Below, in pieces: positions 30,399 through 40,990 of a DNA stretch of 64,000 nucleotides. The DNA is taken from contig JBBBDQ010001453.1 in NCBI GenBank assembly GCA_037127315.1, positions 325,001 through 389,000 on the forward strand. The letters run 5' to 3'. The notes below the pieces were generated by a model. That model had not been told where the DNA came from. It was given only the letters and a program-made list of their open reading frames with translations, and did not search any database. Position 1 is the stretch's first letter, and the number at the start of each line of letters is the position of its first letter. Source of the DNA: Ascarosepion bandense (Eukaryota; Mollusca; Cephalopoda; Sepiida; Sepiidae). Position numbers and translations under genes: made by a program.

Positions 30399-30570
30399 TA
30401 TATATATATGTGCGATTGGTAAATTGTCGCAATTATTGGTAAAATATGTGCGATTGGTAAATTGTCGCAATTATTTTATTATTTCAAATATTCTTTAGAC
30501 TGAGAATGAGCTCCAGGACCATGGATTAGTTTTGAAGCTTTCATTACACCCAAGCAACACCAGGCTGTTT
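29798..30570 (+). mobile_element. Helitron inserted in gypsy RT, with two 3' ends
   Basis: The 5' terminus TCTAAACTTATTTATAAATG begins at 29798. A first 3' terminus with hairpin and CTAG is at 30347-30350. A second, degenerate 3' terminus ('cccaagcaacaccaggctg', ending GATAG before T) is at about 30568. Between the ends lie a long (TA)n and a duplicated 'tgtgcgattggtaaattgtc' block. The whole interrupts the gypsy frame between C-S-D and F-S-T-G-L. Confidence 0.82.
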
Positions 30571-30574
30571 TGAT

Positions 30575-31205
30575 AGTCTGAACATAAAAGAATCTTATTT
30601 TATTTCTAATATAAACCACTGATATGGCCCATTCTGAATAATCTATTTTTTCAATAACTCCTTCATTTTCTAACCTATCAAGTTCGGTGTCAATAAACTC
30701 AAATGCAGCGAAAGATATCTTTCTTTTAGGCTTTCAAACTGGTATCACATTTTGTTTTAAGTTAGAAAATGCTTTTGACTTTGTACATTTTCCTCAACTC
30801 TTCTGAGAAAATATTCATGAATTTATTTTTTAGTTTACTCAGTAATTCTTTAGCTGTAATTTTTTTTCTCTGATGAAAAATTTATTTTTTCACAGAATGA
30901 TTCTAGTCAGTTAATGCCTAGTAAATTTGAGTTGGAATTTTTTCATATGTAAACGTCTGCTTTTTTTAGTTTTACTTATGATACTGATATATGATATACA
31001 TATAATTTTTCCAAGAAAAATTAATTTCTTTCCCAATATTCCTCTTGCAAATTTATCTGTTTTTTTTTTTTGTTTTTGTTCTTTTCAAGTTAGGCTTTTC
31101 AATTCTGTTCCAAGTTTATTCATCAATAATTGTAATATCGCTATCAGTTTTCAATTGAAATCTTCCCACAGCATTATTCATTTTTACTGTCGCAAAGTTT
31201 CTATT
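30575..31205 (-). pseudogene. Ty3/gypsy protease and RT start
   Basis: On minus, FQLKTDSDITIIDE corresponds to the aspartic protease active-site region (normally [L]DT[A/G]S). Further on, KPKRKISFAAFEFIDTELDR and LENEGVIEKIDYSEWAISVV are the linker and first RT block of Mag-type gypsy elements, followed by ILLCSDY (the usual xCADF). Stops and shifts are frequent. The order gag, protease, RT on minus is as in normal elements. Confidence 0.8.
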
Positions 31206-31745
31206 TTTTGAACTTCCAATTTTTAACTGGTAGCACTATTTTTCAGTAAGTTAATTTGTGTATTTCTTTTGCTTTTTGACTTGCAGTAGCTTTGTTTGTA
31301 ACCTGTTTTTCCACAATTAAAACAGTTTTTGGTTTTAAATGGACAGACCGTTTTGAAATAAAGCATACCACAGCCGTAGGATGGGTTAGGTCTGGCAGTA
31401 CTTTTATTTGTTTTTTTTTTGTTTTTTTTTTGGGGTACTACTGTCATTTTTTTTTTTTTTAACTGCTTGTATTTCTGATGTAACATTTTGTTAATTTTCA
31501 CTGTATTGTGCGATAAATTGACAATTTTCGGAACTCTTTCACAACAGTTTGTATCATCAAATAAGAATCCTGTTCAAGTTTTGTAAGGATTCGAGAGTAT
31601 ATTTCTCCATTGTTGCTTGATGCTAGACTTTTAACAAAGGTTAGATATTTAAATCTGTCTGGGGATAGTTTGTCCAGTTAAAATTGGTTGACTTTACTGG
31701 CATATATATGATAAAACTTTAATCTTTTTCCTTAGCAAGGTTCAT
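31206..31745 (-). pseudogene. Ty3/gypsy gag remnant with zinc knuckle
   Basis: The open stretch 31501-31223 has YGCGMLYFKTVCPFKTKNC then CFNCGKTGYKQSYC, a CCHC nucleocapsid knuckle in which the histidine position is tyrosine. Upstream (31740-31505) KLEQDSYLMIQTVVKEFRKL fits the gag C-terminal helix region. Gag packages element RNA. No LTR could be recognised next to it, and the 5' side runs into a foldback at 31.78 kb. Confidence 0.8.
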
Positions 31746-31779
31746 GCCCTGCCAAAGTGTATAAACATTGAATTCTTTT

Positions 31780-32605
31780 CGCTAAAATTTTTGGCAGACC
31801 TGAAAGAGACTACCACCACCTTTTAAATTAGCTGTTTTTCATTTTTTTTTTTTACTTTTTTCAGTGCAGTCTTATCGGTTATTACATAAAGTTTCCAATA
31901 ATAAAAAAAAACTGTAAAAATTTCAATATTTAAACAATTGGGGTGGGGTTCAATTTCTCATACAATGTTATAGTAAATCAATCCTTCATTTTGAAACTAC
32001 TCATGTTGGGGTCGCTTTGTTTTGGTTATTTTTGGGATGGGTTTTTGCTCTTGTTTTTGTCTTTTTCAAGTTTTCTTCAGTTCTTACGATGACATCTTCC
32101 TCAGAAACTTCAAGAATGGCTTTATTCAAAAATTTTACAAAGGATTCAGTTGTTGAATATACGCAAGCAAAAAAGTTACTTGCCCAGGATCGATTTACTA
32201 TAAGGTTGTATGAAAAAAACTAAACCTGCCCCCCCCTAAATTGTTTAAATGTTGAAATTTTTACAAATTTCTTTTTTTCAATTGGAAAGGTTAGGTTTTA
32301 ATCAATAAGATTGCACTGAAAAAAGTAAAAAAATTGATAACAAATTTACAGGTGGTGGTAATGTCGTACCAGTGAGTGGTTCTAAAATGGAGGAACGATT
32401 TACTATAAAGTTATATGAAAAACTGAGCCCCCCTAAAATTGTTTAAATATTGAAATTTTTCCGAGTTTTTTTTTTGTCATATGAAAAGGTTAGGGTGTAA
32501 TTGATAAGATTGCATTGAAAAAAGTAAAAAAAATGAAAAACAACAAATTTAAAGGTGGTGGTATTTTCCTTCAGGTCTGCCAAATTTTTTTACAACACTT
32601 TTTTG
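31780..32605. mobile_element. foldback element with ~200-bp inverted arms
   Basis: 'ttttggcagacctgaa' at 31788 and its complement 'ttcaggtctgccaaattttt' at 32572 mark mirror-image ends. The arms continue with 'accaccacctttt', a homopolymer block, 'tgcagtcttatcggtt'-type sequence, and 'aatttctcatacaa'. The right arm is present twice in tandem (32205-32390 and 32396-32595). The centre, 31990-32200, holds a short open frame (MTSSSETSRMALFKNFTKDS) that might be a transposase remnant, but I recognise no family. Confidence 0.72.
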
Positions 32606-32734
32606 TTAAATGACACTTTTTCTGGAGTATCTAGCAAAATGAAATTCAAATATTTTTCTTGTTCAGTGGGGCACAGTTTTCATAATAACCACCCTTGACA
32701 TTTTTTTCTTAAAATGTCCTATGACCTTCTGAAG

Positions 32735-33121
32735 TACACTACCAGCCATAATTATTAGTCCACCCCAGTTTTTTAAAAGAAATGTATTTTATACTATTTT
32801 TATTGTTTATTGCCAAATCAAAATAGAATGGTTCTCTTGTTATTATTACTTCACAAAATTTTACAAGGCAAGAAAGCAAAGATGAACTCATTCGAATCAG
32901 CCTAAATTTTCTTCATTCTTTCATTAATGAAACTGCAATATAGATAGTTATTAAATATTTATAAATTCATTTGATGCACATGTTATTGTGCAGTATTAAC
33001 AAAAGAACCATTCTATTTTCATTTACAATTATTCACTTAGCAATAAACACTAAAAAATAATATGAAATGTATCATTTTTTTTAAAAACTGGGGTGGCCTA
33101 ATAATTATGGCTGGTAGTGTA
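32735..33121. mobile_element. Tc1/mariner-type MITE with TA target duplication
   Basis: TA (32735-32736 and 33120-33121) flanks a 383-bp body. The ends read CACTACCAGCCATAATTATT inward from both sides, followed by CCACCCCAGTTTTT. Interior blocks are also mirrored ('aatagaatggttct' and 'agaaccattctatt'), so the element could fold almost throughout. TA duplication with such termini fits Tc1/mariner. No transposase is present. Confidence 0.85.
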
Positions 33122-33775
33122 TGTTTTGTTGATTTGTTCTTCTCATATAGGTTGACCTCTTTTTGTTGTACTGACCTCTTTTATTGGTTTGACTTTTTTC
33201 TATAGTGTTGGTATGTTTAACCACTTAGGGATTTCTTTTTTAGGTCATAGTTAGGTGTTTGTATTCCTGCATGTGTTTGTGAGTTGTGTGTGTGAGTGAT
33301 TTTTGTTTGTTTGTTTGGTGGTTGTAATATTATTTTCTGTTTGTGTCATGATTGAGTATTTGAAAACTTTTATTTGTATGTTTTTTATTTGATTTTGTCG
33401 TTTTTATCATTATTTCTTTAGCAAAGTAGATATTTGTTTGCATGTCTACACACATACATTTAAAAGCAATAAGAAAGTATTAAAAAGGAGTCAAACACCT
33501 GCACAATAAAAATAAATGGAAAGAAAACAAACCAATTGCAAATAAAACCACTCCCACAAAATATCAAATAACACCAAATTATATATAAAACTCATGAAAC
33601 TTTGAAGTTGGCATGAACCTGCTCAGTTGAAGTAAAAAAATTCTTTATCTGTCAATGCTCTATCTCTACCCCGGTATTGAATACTTTACAATAAAGAATA
33701 TGCTTCCTAAAATATCTTTTAACAGTAAAACTACTGGAAAAGCAATGATATGGTGCTAAACATTGTTACACCTCA
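33122..33775. other. no gene seen; T/G-rich then A-rich
   Basis: The stretch shows strand asymmetry (T/G-rich to about 33430, A-rich after) but no recognisable family or coding sequence. Confidence 0.35.
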
Positions 33776-33777
33776 AC

Positions 33778-33809
<32 letters not shown>

Positions 33810-33815
<6 letters not shown>

Positions 33816-34080
33816 TTTTAATTTAGAAGAAAAGTTGGCTATAGTATTATTTCCAGAATGACAGAACTTATTAAATGAAAGGTCAGAAATAATGTCTGGG
33901 TATAGACACACTAGAAAATATTTTCTAGGCTCGTACAAACCACCCTCTTATTTTTAACTTCTGATAATGAACTTTAAAAACCCTTAACCATTAAACCATC
34001 AGTTAAAATAAACTGCCTGATAAAACTGAAAAGGCTGAAACCATTGTTAGTGTAACCAGCTGATCTTCCCTACGTGAAAA
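33810..34080 (+). pseudogene. Penelope-like element 3' fragment
   Basis: 'aaagttggctatagtattat' and the codons for LLNERSEIM-like 'tgaaaggtcagaaataatgt' match the end of the GIY-YIG domain at 45.9-46.02 kb. The 3' flank 'tgataaaactgaaaaggctg' parallels 46.2 kb. (TA)n tracts bound it on both sides. Confidence 0.65.
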
Positions 34081-34225
34081 TATATATATATATATATATA
34101 TATACAGTTATGTGAATTAATAAATATACATATATTAATAAACATACATATATATGAGGGTACATACCTGTATAACATTATTATTATTTAGGTGTTCATG
34201 AAACAGTGCTTCATATGGTATGAAC

Positions 34226-34227
<2 letters not shown>

Positions 34228-34287
<60 letters not shown>

Positions 34288-34372
34288 GTATTGTCCTATG
34301 TCAATGGTATGACTCAGTTTCATGCGTTAACACATCAAACTCCAAGTCATGCCATCGACAAAGAACAATATG
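34228..34372. repeat. (TA)n(CA)n microsatellite followed by a hairpin
   Basis: (TA)n at 34231-34261 passes directly into (CA)n to 34287. Next, 'ttgtcctatgtcaatggtat' and 'atgccatcgacaaagaaca' form a partly mismatched inverted repeat around 34288-34372. Confidence 0.7.
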
Positions 34373-34399
34373 TACATTTGTTTTTATATATATATATAT

Positions 34400-35032
34400 A
34401 AAATTGCCAGTGTATCATCAGTTTGTATTTGTTAGTTTCTTAAAGTACTGGAGCTATTCAGACAAACCCTAAGAATGTAATTGGCATTAATTTTGGATGA
34501 CAATAGAAGAAAACATATTGAAAATATATTTCTCATTAGGTAATAGTCATTTATTCAGGCCCAATGACACCCATTTTGAATTGGCATTTACATCATGACA
34601 AAAATGAGCCCAAAAGATTTCTTCTCAAAATGAGTCATTAATGAATTGTGGGGAGTTTGGAGATTAATCTGAAGAAAAAGGAAATGTTTTGATAATGACA
34701 ACAACTTCTAGTGATTATTTTTAATCTAATTCTTGGTTGTTTTTGTAGTGAACGAAGATTAAATAGGAATCCTCTTTTGTTGCTCTACCAATAAATTAAT
34801 GACGTACTTTGCTTCCAAAAGAGAAGTAAAAACAGAAGTGGGTCTGGTTTTGTATCATTAATTTGAGATATCATTAGCATTAAGCTTTTTTCTTTGCATA
34901 ATCTGACATATTTTCTGAATCAAAACAAAAATCTATGCATTTTGCAATGTGCATCTTGATAGCTATGGTCACTAAAAGATGAAATGAAATTTAAAGGCTT
35001 TAATTCATTAGATATTGTCTGTAGGCTTGTGA
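34400..35032. other. no gene seen
   Basis: I recognise no repeat family, domain or structure. Confidence 0.35.
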
Positions 35033-35034
35033 AT

Positions 35035-35545
35035 TTTTTTTTTTTTTTTTATCATATCACCCGGAGCAATGCGGTAACGCCACTGATGTGCAGGGGGCTG
35101 CATAAGAGTAAAAGCACTCGATAGAAGAGAGTGAAGAGAAGGACAAACCATTTAGAGAGGAGCAAGAGAAGGAAGGGAATTCAGGTGTGATGACAGTTGC
35201 TGAGGTGGAGAGAAAGGAAAGGATATACAAGGTGGTGAGGAAAGAACTCGGGTCAAGTCGTTAAGAGATGAGTATTGGCCTTGCATTTGAATTCCTGGAG
35301 GTTGTAGCCGTCAGGAAAGCAAGAATAAGGAAGCGAGTTCCATAGGTGGGAAGTGCGAGAGAAAAAGCTGCAGAAGTAGAATTGTCGTCTGCATTTGGTT
35401 GATCTGTGAATAGGTGAGACCCAGCGGCCAGTCTGGTTGCACGAGTAAACACCTGTTGCAGAGGCACCAGTGACTTAAGTTCGTTAGAGCAGAAGCCATG
35501 GAAGTATTTATAGAACAGACGAAGTGGTGACATAGTAATTGTGAG
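35035..35545 (-). pseudogene. LINE family 1, 5'-truncated copy
   Basis: The minus-strand frame (35533-35261) starts LRLFYKYFHGFCSNELKSLV and goes on to FTRATRLAAGSH, as in the copy at 12.8-13.5 kb. After a small deletion the end is still recognisable ('ctgacggctacaacctccag'). The 3' UTR and poly-A are at 35035-35100. Compared with the fuller copy the coding part is quite similar, so the two are close relatives. Confidence 0.88.
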
Positions 35546-35630
35546 TTCAATCCTTGGCTAGGGCAGTATAAACTTGGACTCAGTAGAAACAGGCAAGCAA
35601 TAACTGAACATTATTTAAAAAATAAAAAAT
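35527..35630 (+). mobile_element. tRNA-derived SINE fragment, B-box part
   Basis: 'taattgtgagttcaatcctt' holds a B-box-like motif. It continues 'ggactcagtagaaacaggca' and 'agcaataactgaac', matching the inverse of 1.86-1.96 kb. Confidence 0.55.
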
Positions 35631-35631
35631 A

Positions 35632-35918
35632 GACAGTCAGTTACAAGTGCTATACGTGATACATTCTTCATCAAGGATGTTTCAAAAGAGACAGATTTTC
35701 CTGTGGTAGGTTATCATTACTGTATGTAGTAGACTGGTTGCCAACCAAGGCTTTAGAACCTAATCTGCTCTGCTGGTGAGAGAAGATAAAGATTAATACC
35801 TTTCCCAAGGTTATTTCTGCATAGGTAAATGCAACGAATTTGACTGGAATTTGAACTTGGCCCTACAATCTCTTGTTCCAAGCCAATATCCCCTGCACCA
35901 CAAAACAAGATATCCGTA
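35632..35918 (-). mobile_element. tRNA-derived SINE, diverged full copy
   Basis: Head, core and 3' part are in order on minus. The 3' stem-loop is disrupted and several small deletions are visible, for example in the 'tctgctctgctggtgag' region. Confidence 0.75.
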
Positions 35919-35919
35919 T

Positions 35920-36655
35920 AATGAGAACAGTCTGCCACTGTAGATGAAATAAAGGATCCAGAATTCCCTGTAGATTGATATACACCCCAAAAAGGGCAGA
36001 AAACATAAGATCTGAAAAGTTGTGATAACAACCACAAAGATGAGGATAATAGTCTGAATAAAAACAGTGTAAATAATGATAAATTCTCATCCGAGAAGTT
36101 CAGACTAAAATTCCTAACCTTCGTAGCATTTAATAATGTTTATCATTTTACCATCTCTCCTATCGTGAGCTTGTCTCACTAGTTATCATTACAATTGAGT
36201 AGTGAGTTCAGTCCTTATTGGGTGCTCCATACTTTCGGCCTTGTGCCACATCTAAGCTGCACTTAGAAAAATCACCTCTCTCATTCCACTGTTTTGCCAT
36301 CTATTCACACGAGTTTGTCAAGTTGGTGGCCTTCCCCTCTGCCTCTTTTGCCTTCCATATATCCTGTGGGTGTCAAATTCTCCAAGATCTAATGCAAAAG
36401 GAAAATAAGCTAACCTCTTTGATGGCTGGTAGAGTTGCATATTTCACACTTGGTGCAGCACAATCTTTGACCCTTCATCCTGGCCTTTACAACTTTTTAT
36501 TATCTGTGAATTTCCATGACTTCTTAACAGATATAATTAAGTGGTCATCCTTTGCCTTCTCAGCTCTTTTAAATCATTTTAGGCTATCATTCAAGGCTAG
36601 AGAGCCCAGTTTACTCTGTTATTTAACCCATAGCCATGAGAAGAAGAAAAAGAAA
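35920..36655. repeat. diverged repeat mosaic
   Basis: At 35.93-36.08 kb the sequence matches 1.99-2.1 kb, including 'gatgaggataatagtctgaa'. At 36.18-36.25 kb a B-box-like 'gtagtgagttcagtcctt' appears. At 36.60-36.65 kb is a minus-strand SINE core remnant ('gttatttaacccatagcc'). An open frame spanning 36218-36709 crosses these pieces and is not credible as a gene. Confidence 0.5.
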
Positions 36656-36656
36656 T

Positions 36657-36905
36657 TGGATATTCAGAAGTTTCAAGGTTGCAGTTCTGACAATAGTGCA
36701 AAAAATTGATGTATATATATAAAAGGCAAGGTGTTTGTGTGTGTGTCTGTTTATCTGTCTGTATGTCCTTTATACAAATCCACAATTTTTATCCGATTCT
36801 CACCAAACTTCACACAAATACTCTTTAGGCTGAGTCTGAATTCCAGGATCATGGGTTAATTTTAAAGCTTTCATTATATCCGAGCAATGCGGGCTATACT
36901 GCTAG
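36657..36905 (+). mobile_element. Helitron, 3' half
   Basis: It starts inside the family at 'gatattcagaagtttcaagg', continues through the internal TA and GT runs, and ends 'gcgggctatactgCTAG' before T. The 5' half is missing. Confidence 0.75.
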
Positions 36906-36919
36906 TATACCATATTTGT

Positions 36920-37736
36920 TTTTTTTTTTAAATGATATGTATAATTTTTAATTATTGCCCATAAAACAAGGCAATAAAGCCACTAAGATGCAAGCAATTA
37001 CAAAGTGTTAGATGATATGATAAATGTATACAATTAGGGAGAGAAGACAATAAAACAACAAGAACGAAAAAAGCCAAAGAAGATGAATGACATTGCATTT
37101 AAGTCTTTGATGATCAAAGCTGATTGAGAAGTAAATAGTTGAGAGTTTAAAAAGCAAGAAGAATGAAAGAAGAAACTGTTAGCATAGAACTTACAGCTAC
37201 ATCTAGGTATTTTTTCAGTAAAATGATGAGAATTTGCTGCTAATCTATAGCGTTGTGGATTTAATATTGTGAGAAGAAAGAAACTGTTAGCATAGAACTT
37301 ATGGTTACATTTAGACATTTCAACTGCAAAATGATGAGAACTTGCCACTAATTTAAATCTCATGTGAATGAAAAAAAGCTGAAAGTGTTGGATATGTTTA
37401 TCAACAAAACTTTTAATCTACATTGACTGCAAAAATGATGATGAGACCTTGCAAGAAGCATGACATAGTGAACCAAATTCTTTAGCTGCACACTTACCAA
37501 TTGATTCAGTGTACTCTTTCCACTTGATATCAGCTGAAAATATTAGTCTTAGAAGATGCAATTAATTATTCTCTGGGAGGTTAGCATCAGCCATGTTGAT
37601 GGAAGCTAAAATTCCCTTTATGGAGGTGTTAAAATTAACAAGCTATTCCTTGTCCCAGTTAACAACAGATTGTAGGTCATGTTTAAGATCAGCTGCCAAT
37701 TTGACCTTATCAAACCAATCGAACTTACTATAATGA
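36920..37736 (-). pseudogene. LINE family 1 subfamily, diverged 3' portion
   Basis: On minus, near 37.6-37.7 kb KLAADLKHDLQSVVNWDKE then LVNFN matches the RT-downstream block of family 1. The 3' side ends in the family-like 'gccttgttttatgggcaata'. A tandem duplication of about 105 bp (37165-37240 and 37270-37350, 'aaactgttagcatagaactt') lies in the C-terminal coding part. Stops are abundant. Confidence 0.75.
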
Positions 37737-38078
37737 CAGGAGTTGTTCTACAGAAGGATGCTGCGAATATCCTGGACCAAGCATGTGAGCAATGAGATTT
37801 TGAAAATGATGGAAACGAAAAGGAAATTAATATTGAGCATCAGGAAGAGACAACTAAAGTTCCTGGGACATGCACTGAGGAAGGAGGGCTTGGAGAACCT
37901 GATACTAACAGGACAGATAGAGGGGAAAAAAGACAGAGGATAACATATTTAAAAGGCCTGAGCAGGTGGATGACAGAACGGGGGCTGAGAGACATTACAG
38001 GAGAAAGTGTGCTGAGAGCCACCAGGGATAGGGAGACGTGGAAGGCCATGATCGCCTACGTCCTGAAGGGACAAGAAG
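37737..38078 (+). pseudogene. LINE family 2, 3' coding end
   Basis: FYRRMLRISWTKHVSNEILK, then KRKLILSIRKRQLKFLGHAL and RKEGLENLILTGQIEGKKDR give the best-preserved C-terminal motif of the family. The terminus, 'ggccatgatcgcctacgtcc' then 'tgaagggacaagaaga', is intact. The 5' side is truncated and abuts an oppositely oriented family-1 LINE. Confidence 0.87.
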
Positions 38079-38124
38079 ATAATTTGTGTCATCAGCATAG
38101 ATATGTTTTTCTATCACCAGTCTA

Positions 38125-38354
38125 TTAACCCTCTAGGGCCATTTGTATCATATTTGATACAGTATTTCCCTATAAGGAAGCATTTGGTATTTCCCTATAA
38201 GGAAACATTTGGTATTCATTGACTGAGCAGTCAGTACTGCTTTCATTTGAAATTTATAAAATATTTCTCTTAAAAAATTTTTCAGGAAAATATTTCTTTC
38301 AAGGCTTGTTTTCATACTGTATCAAATATGATACGAATGGCCCTAGAGGGTTAA
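38125..38354. mobile_element. piggyBac-type MITE, second copy
   Basis: TTAA at 38125-38128 and 38351-38354 frames a 222-bp body. Both ends read CCCTCTAGGGCCATT followed by a GTATCATATTTGATAC-type palindrome, so the inverted repeats are about 35 bp. The interior is nearly the same as in the copy at 6.23 kb. Confidence 0.9.
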
Positions 38355-38423
38355 GGCTTCTACTGGGCATAAAGTGGGGGATCAGTTCTATATTGTTATG
38401 AAGTAATAAACAGATCCCCCACT

Positions 38424-38453
38424 AATATGATACGAATGGCCCTAGAGGGTTAA
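38424..38453. mobile_element. piggyBac-type MITE, right end only
   Basis: 'gatacgaatggccctagagg' followed by GTTAA repeats the right terminus of the neighbouring MITE about 100 bp further on. It is a truncated copy or a duplicated end. Confidence 0.7.
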
Positions 38454-38459
38454 TAACAA

Positions 38460-38889
38460 TAGAGGGTCAAAGCCCCTCTTTATGTCTAATATAATTTTAC
38501 ATTAATACAAATTTACCTATGCTATCAAAAAACGATGAAATGTTTTGTTTGTTTTTACTATTATTAAGTTTTCACATTTGAGTCTTTAAATATATAATTT
38601 GAGTGTCAGTCGAATAACTCTCATGTCATTAACAACTTTGCAAGTAACAGATAAAAATATACAAACACACAAGCCATCATATTGTAAGATCATTTTATAA
38701 TTATTGCTTTAAGTTTCTATGCTATTATTGTTTGTATGCATGATCATTAAGTTTGTCAATCTAGGATCAGGGTGGAGTATCTGTTCAATCCCACTCTTTC
38801 TAAGATTGAATCATTTTTCTCTCTCACCAATAATTTATACTATTATTCTCCTTGTTTGTATGTATTTATATTATAATTTCTACTTAAAT
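38460..38889. repeat. family T remnant, otherwise unrecognised
   Basis: 'cacatttgagtctttaaata' and 'atgctatcaaaaaacgatga' resemble repeat family T of the 40.7-42.85 kb region. I see no coding sequence. Confidence 0.4.
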
Positions 38890-38892
38890 CAG

Positions 38893-39214
38893 AGTAGAGT
38901 CAGTTAAGTGCCATACGTGAAACACGCTTGGGCGATCATGTCTCGAAAGAGACATGACTGACTGGGCAGAACATTATCCCGCAGTAGGTTGCCATTGCTT
39001 TCTGCGGTAGACTGGTTGCCGACCAAGGCTATAGAACCCAATCTGTCCTGTTATTTAACCCATAACTGGAAGGAAGAGACGGATTAATACCTTTCCCAAG
39101 GGTATTTGCACGTAAGTGAATGCAATGAATTCAACTGGAATTCGAACTCGGTTCCCCGATTTCTCGTTCCGAGCCGATATCCACTGCACCACAACGCACA
39201 TCCCAAAGTAGAGT
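38893..39214 (-). mobile_element. near full-length tRNA-derived SINE with short TSD
   Basis: This is the cleanest copy of the main family. AGTAGAGT occurs at 38893-38900 and 39207-39214. On minus it opens with 'gtgcgttgtggtgcagtgga' (A box), then 'agttcgaattcc' (B box), the core, the middle block, and the perfect stem-loop (plus-strand TCATGTCTCGAAAGAGACAT, 38937-38956). The head includes an A- and B-box spacing normal for tRNA. Confidence 0.9.
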
Positions 39215-39319
39215 AGAGTATCTGTCTGATTCTAGTCCTTGTAACCTGGAATTATTTAGGATTTCTGTCAAGGAAATATAAATAGACAAAAAGGAATTTA
39301 AAAAATAAGAGAAGAGGAA

Positions 39320-39838
39320 AGAAAGACAACTGAAATGATGTGTAATATCTAGTTTTTGTGCATTAGAATAGAGAAAATGCCTTCCAGAAACTAAACAAAG
39401 TATAAATAAATGGAAAAATTTTATTAAAAACAAATAAAAAGAAAAGTACTGAATTGCTGCATAATATCTAATTTTTTCATTAGAATAGAGAAATATGCCT
39501 CCTAGAAATTATTAAATAAAATATTTAGAAATGGGAAAATTTTGTTAGAAACAAAGAAAAGAGTACTGAAATGCTGTATAATATCTCATTTTTTTAATAT
39601 TAAAATAGAGAATGATGCCTTCCAGAAAGTACGAAATGTATTAAGACAAAAAAATTATGGAAGAAACAAAGAAAAGAGTATAGAACTGCTGCATGATATC
39701 TAATGTTTTTTTTACATTAGAATAGAGAAAGATGCCTTCCGGAAACCAAGCAAAGCGTAAAGGAATGGGAAAATTTAATTAGAGACAAATACAAGACTAT
39801 TACACTGGAGTGTCATATCTATCCCACTATATTGTAGT
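39320..39838 (+). repeat. ~118-bp tandem array derived from LINE family 2 coding sequence
   Basis: Four units start at about 39364, 39481, 39602 and 39719 with 'agaatagagaa(a/t)atgcct' and 'tccagaaa'. Each unit corresponds to the family-2 segment that encodes KDAFQKLxxVLxxxKIS at 24.93 kb. The array passes without a break into the following part of the LINE at 39.84 kb. The array therefore arose by tandem expansion inside a LINE insertion. Confidence 0.78.
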
Positions 39839-40165
39839 GAATACTTACATGTGAAGAGAAAACGAGGCAAGAGAGATGCGAGTCTCCAAATGGATGCTGA
39901 GAATACCATCAGCTGGACATATGAGGAATGCAGAATCTTTTGAGAATATGGGAACTATGAGTGCGCTTAAGCTTAAAATCAGAATGAGATAATTCATGAA
40001 GAACAAGGGGTTGGAAAATTTAACACTCACAATAATAAAGGTTGGCAAAGTTGAGGAAAATAATGAGTAACCTATATAATTAAATTGGGTAAATAAATGG
40101 TACGACTGAGACAAAATTTAGTTACAAAGATAAAGTTGTGGAGAGTCATGATCATAGTAAAATGA
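39839..40165 (+). pseudogene. LINE family 2, C-terminal remnant
   Basis: A broken translation gives RMLRIPSAGHMRNAESFENM, then KNKGLENLTLTIIK, matching the family's C-terminal motifs. The terminal 'gagagtcatgatcat' is a decayed form of the family end. It belongs with the tandem array just upstream. Confidence 0.72.
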
Positions 40166-40169
40166 TAGG

Positions 40170-40735
40170 GTATATAAAATGCAAACTTAGCTCTTCCATG
40201 AAGCCTAAAAAATCTCCAAAACAAATAAATGAATATTCAAAACACTTCACTATGTGAGTCAGCTCTTGTAACCCACCTCCCATTGCTGCTTTTTGTTAAT
40301 TACATTTTAATTTATTTTAGAGTTATTATTTTTTTTTTTTTGACTATTATTAGCAGTGAACAGGCAATTCAATTAAAAGGAGCCAGAGAAACCAGCTGAA
40401 CACTGAGTCACTGTCAGCATTAACTTAATTATATCAAAATGCCTCAATTTGTGGTTGATTGTCATCGCAAGTTTGTAACAATGGAAGAAAATTAGGGAGA
40501 CTGCACTTCTTGCTTTGGGTTCAGCTCTTATGTGGGTCACGTTTCTATGCACCTGCCTGGAAGAAAACAGATTTACAGGTGGTTGGGGATGGGGAGAAAA
40601 GACGCTGAAAGTATCAGAAATATGTGACAGTGTATTTATTTGTCTTACCTGTTGATCAGAAAACAATCCACATTAAGTAAAGGAGTGATTTTGGATAAGA
40701 AAGAAGGGAAAAAAACAGAGAACAATAATTTCCTA
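40170..40735. other. no gene seen
   Basis: A T run lies near 40330. Otherwise I recognise no repeat or domain; the 40373-40666 minus frame has no family features. Confidence 0.35.
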
Positions 40736-40935
40736 AGTCTTAATTATTATTAGGTTTTCATAGGTGAGTCTTTTAATATATTTCCTAAGTCCTAACTTTT
40801 ATTAGGTCTTCATGTGTGAGTCTTTTAATACATTTTTGCCACTTATGTGTAGTAATTCTGGGGAATTGGTTTATTACTTAATAACCATAGAAAATACAAT
40901 CTCCTAATGGAGCTCTTATTTTCATAAAATGTCAT

Positions 40936-40990
40936 TTTTGACTGAGGTTATAAACTTGTATTAATATAAGTTTATAACCTCTGTCAAAAA
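40936..40990. repeat. 23-bp-arm hairpin
   Basis: 'tttttgactgaggttataaa' and its mirror 'tttataacctctgtcaaaaa' face each other around 'cttgtattaatataag'. The arms are almost perfectly complementary. Confidence 0.8.

Noticed and set aside
36218..36709. 163-codon open frame as a gene
   Set aside because: It crosses a SINE remnant and the start of a Helitron fragment; no domain is visible.
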